Shown: positions 63,881-64,000 of the stretch, piece by piece | Layout of the letters: each line of letters starts with the position of its first letter | Numbering within the stretch: the stretch's first letter is position 1 | Source: Pyrocephalus nanus | Lineage: Eukaryota > Chordata > Aves > Passeriformes > Tyrannidae | NCBI GenBank assembly: GCA_038380795.1 | Contig: CM076280.1 | Span: forward strand, 9,287,501-9,351,500 | DNA: 64,000 bases | Direction of reading: 5' to 3' | The notes under the pieces: model-generated | Seen by the model: only the letters and a program-made list of their open reading frames with translations | Told to the model about the DNA's origin: nothing | Databases searched by the model: none | Made by a program: the position numbers and the translations under genes

Positions 63881-64000
63881 ATGTGCTGGGCCACAGCTCA
63901 TAGGGAGGGAGAATCAGGTTTTAAACTTATCCCTTCGTGGTTCACACATATGTCATTGAAAAATAACTCCTGGAGGGGGAAAATAGCCAGCCCTTTCGCT

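Larger units (their letters stand above)
52058..64000 (+). other. COL5A1 intron 4 (first 11.9 kb)
   Basis: Starts at a GTGAGT donor in phase 0 and runs off the window. I looked for the expected exon 5 product (Gly-Asp-Ile-Gln-Gln..., then a Tyr-Asp-Tyr-Cys-Glu-His segment) and did not see it. The intron holds four CR1 fragments, a T20 run, and CpG-enriched blocks near 54.6, 58.2 and 63.8 kb. Open frames here are chance or CR1. Confidence 0.85.

Noticed and set aside
52058..64000. Search for COL5A1 exon 5
   Set aside because: The expected Gly-Asp-Ile-Gln-Gln and Tyr-Asp-Tyr-Cys-Glu-His coding segments were not found by eye in any frame on +; a translated search would be decisive.

Overview
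This is a stretch of vertebrate nuclear DNA, most likely from a bird, holding the 5' part of one large gene: COL5A1 (type V collagen alpha-1 chain), on the + strand. The gene call rests on four coding exons whose translation is nearly identical to the known vertebrate COL5A1 N-terminus, with consensus splice sites and compatible phases. The bird (or at least sauropsid) assignment rests on about eighteen 5'-truncated CR1 LINE fragments of the avian type and on not recognising any Alu, L1 or B1/B2 element. I cannot name the species.

Layout. Positions 1 to about 14,800 are upstream intergenic DNA with no protein gene I can support; they contain simple repeats and four CR1 pieces, one of which still encodes a recognisable slice of CR1 ORF2. 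Positions about 14,820-15,540 form a GC- and CpG-rich promoter/5'UTR island with GC boxes, G-quadruplex-capable runs and a 114-nt homopurine tract. Exon 1 (15,332-15,431, coding part) encodes the signal peptide. Intron 1 is 30.6 kb (15,432-45,989). Exon 2 is at 45,990-46,157, exon 3 at 51,084-51,297 and exon 4 at 51,895-52,057. Intron 4 begins at 52,058 and runs past the window end, because I found no exon 5. The window encodes residues 1-215: the signal peptide and most of the N-terminal thrombospondin/laminin-G-like (TSPN) domain. The acidic variable region, triple helix and C-propeptide lie beyond the right edge.

The rest is intron. It holds CR1 fragments in both orientations, long poly-T runs that are all on the sense strand inside the gene, and several CpG clusters or TAAT-rich blocks that could be regulatory. 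I found no tRNA, rRNA, CRISPR array, bacterial operon, intact mobile element or viral gene. I did not find a novel gene system. The more interesting leads are the architecture of the promoter, possible conserved non-coding elements in introns 1, 2 and 4, and inverted CR1 copies flanking exons 2-4. All coordinates were read by eye; repeat boundaries are approximate, exon boundaries are exact to the base.
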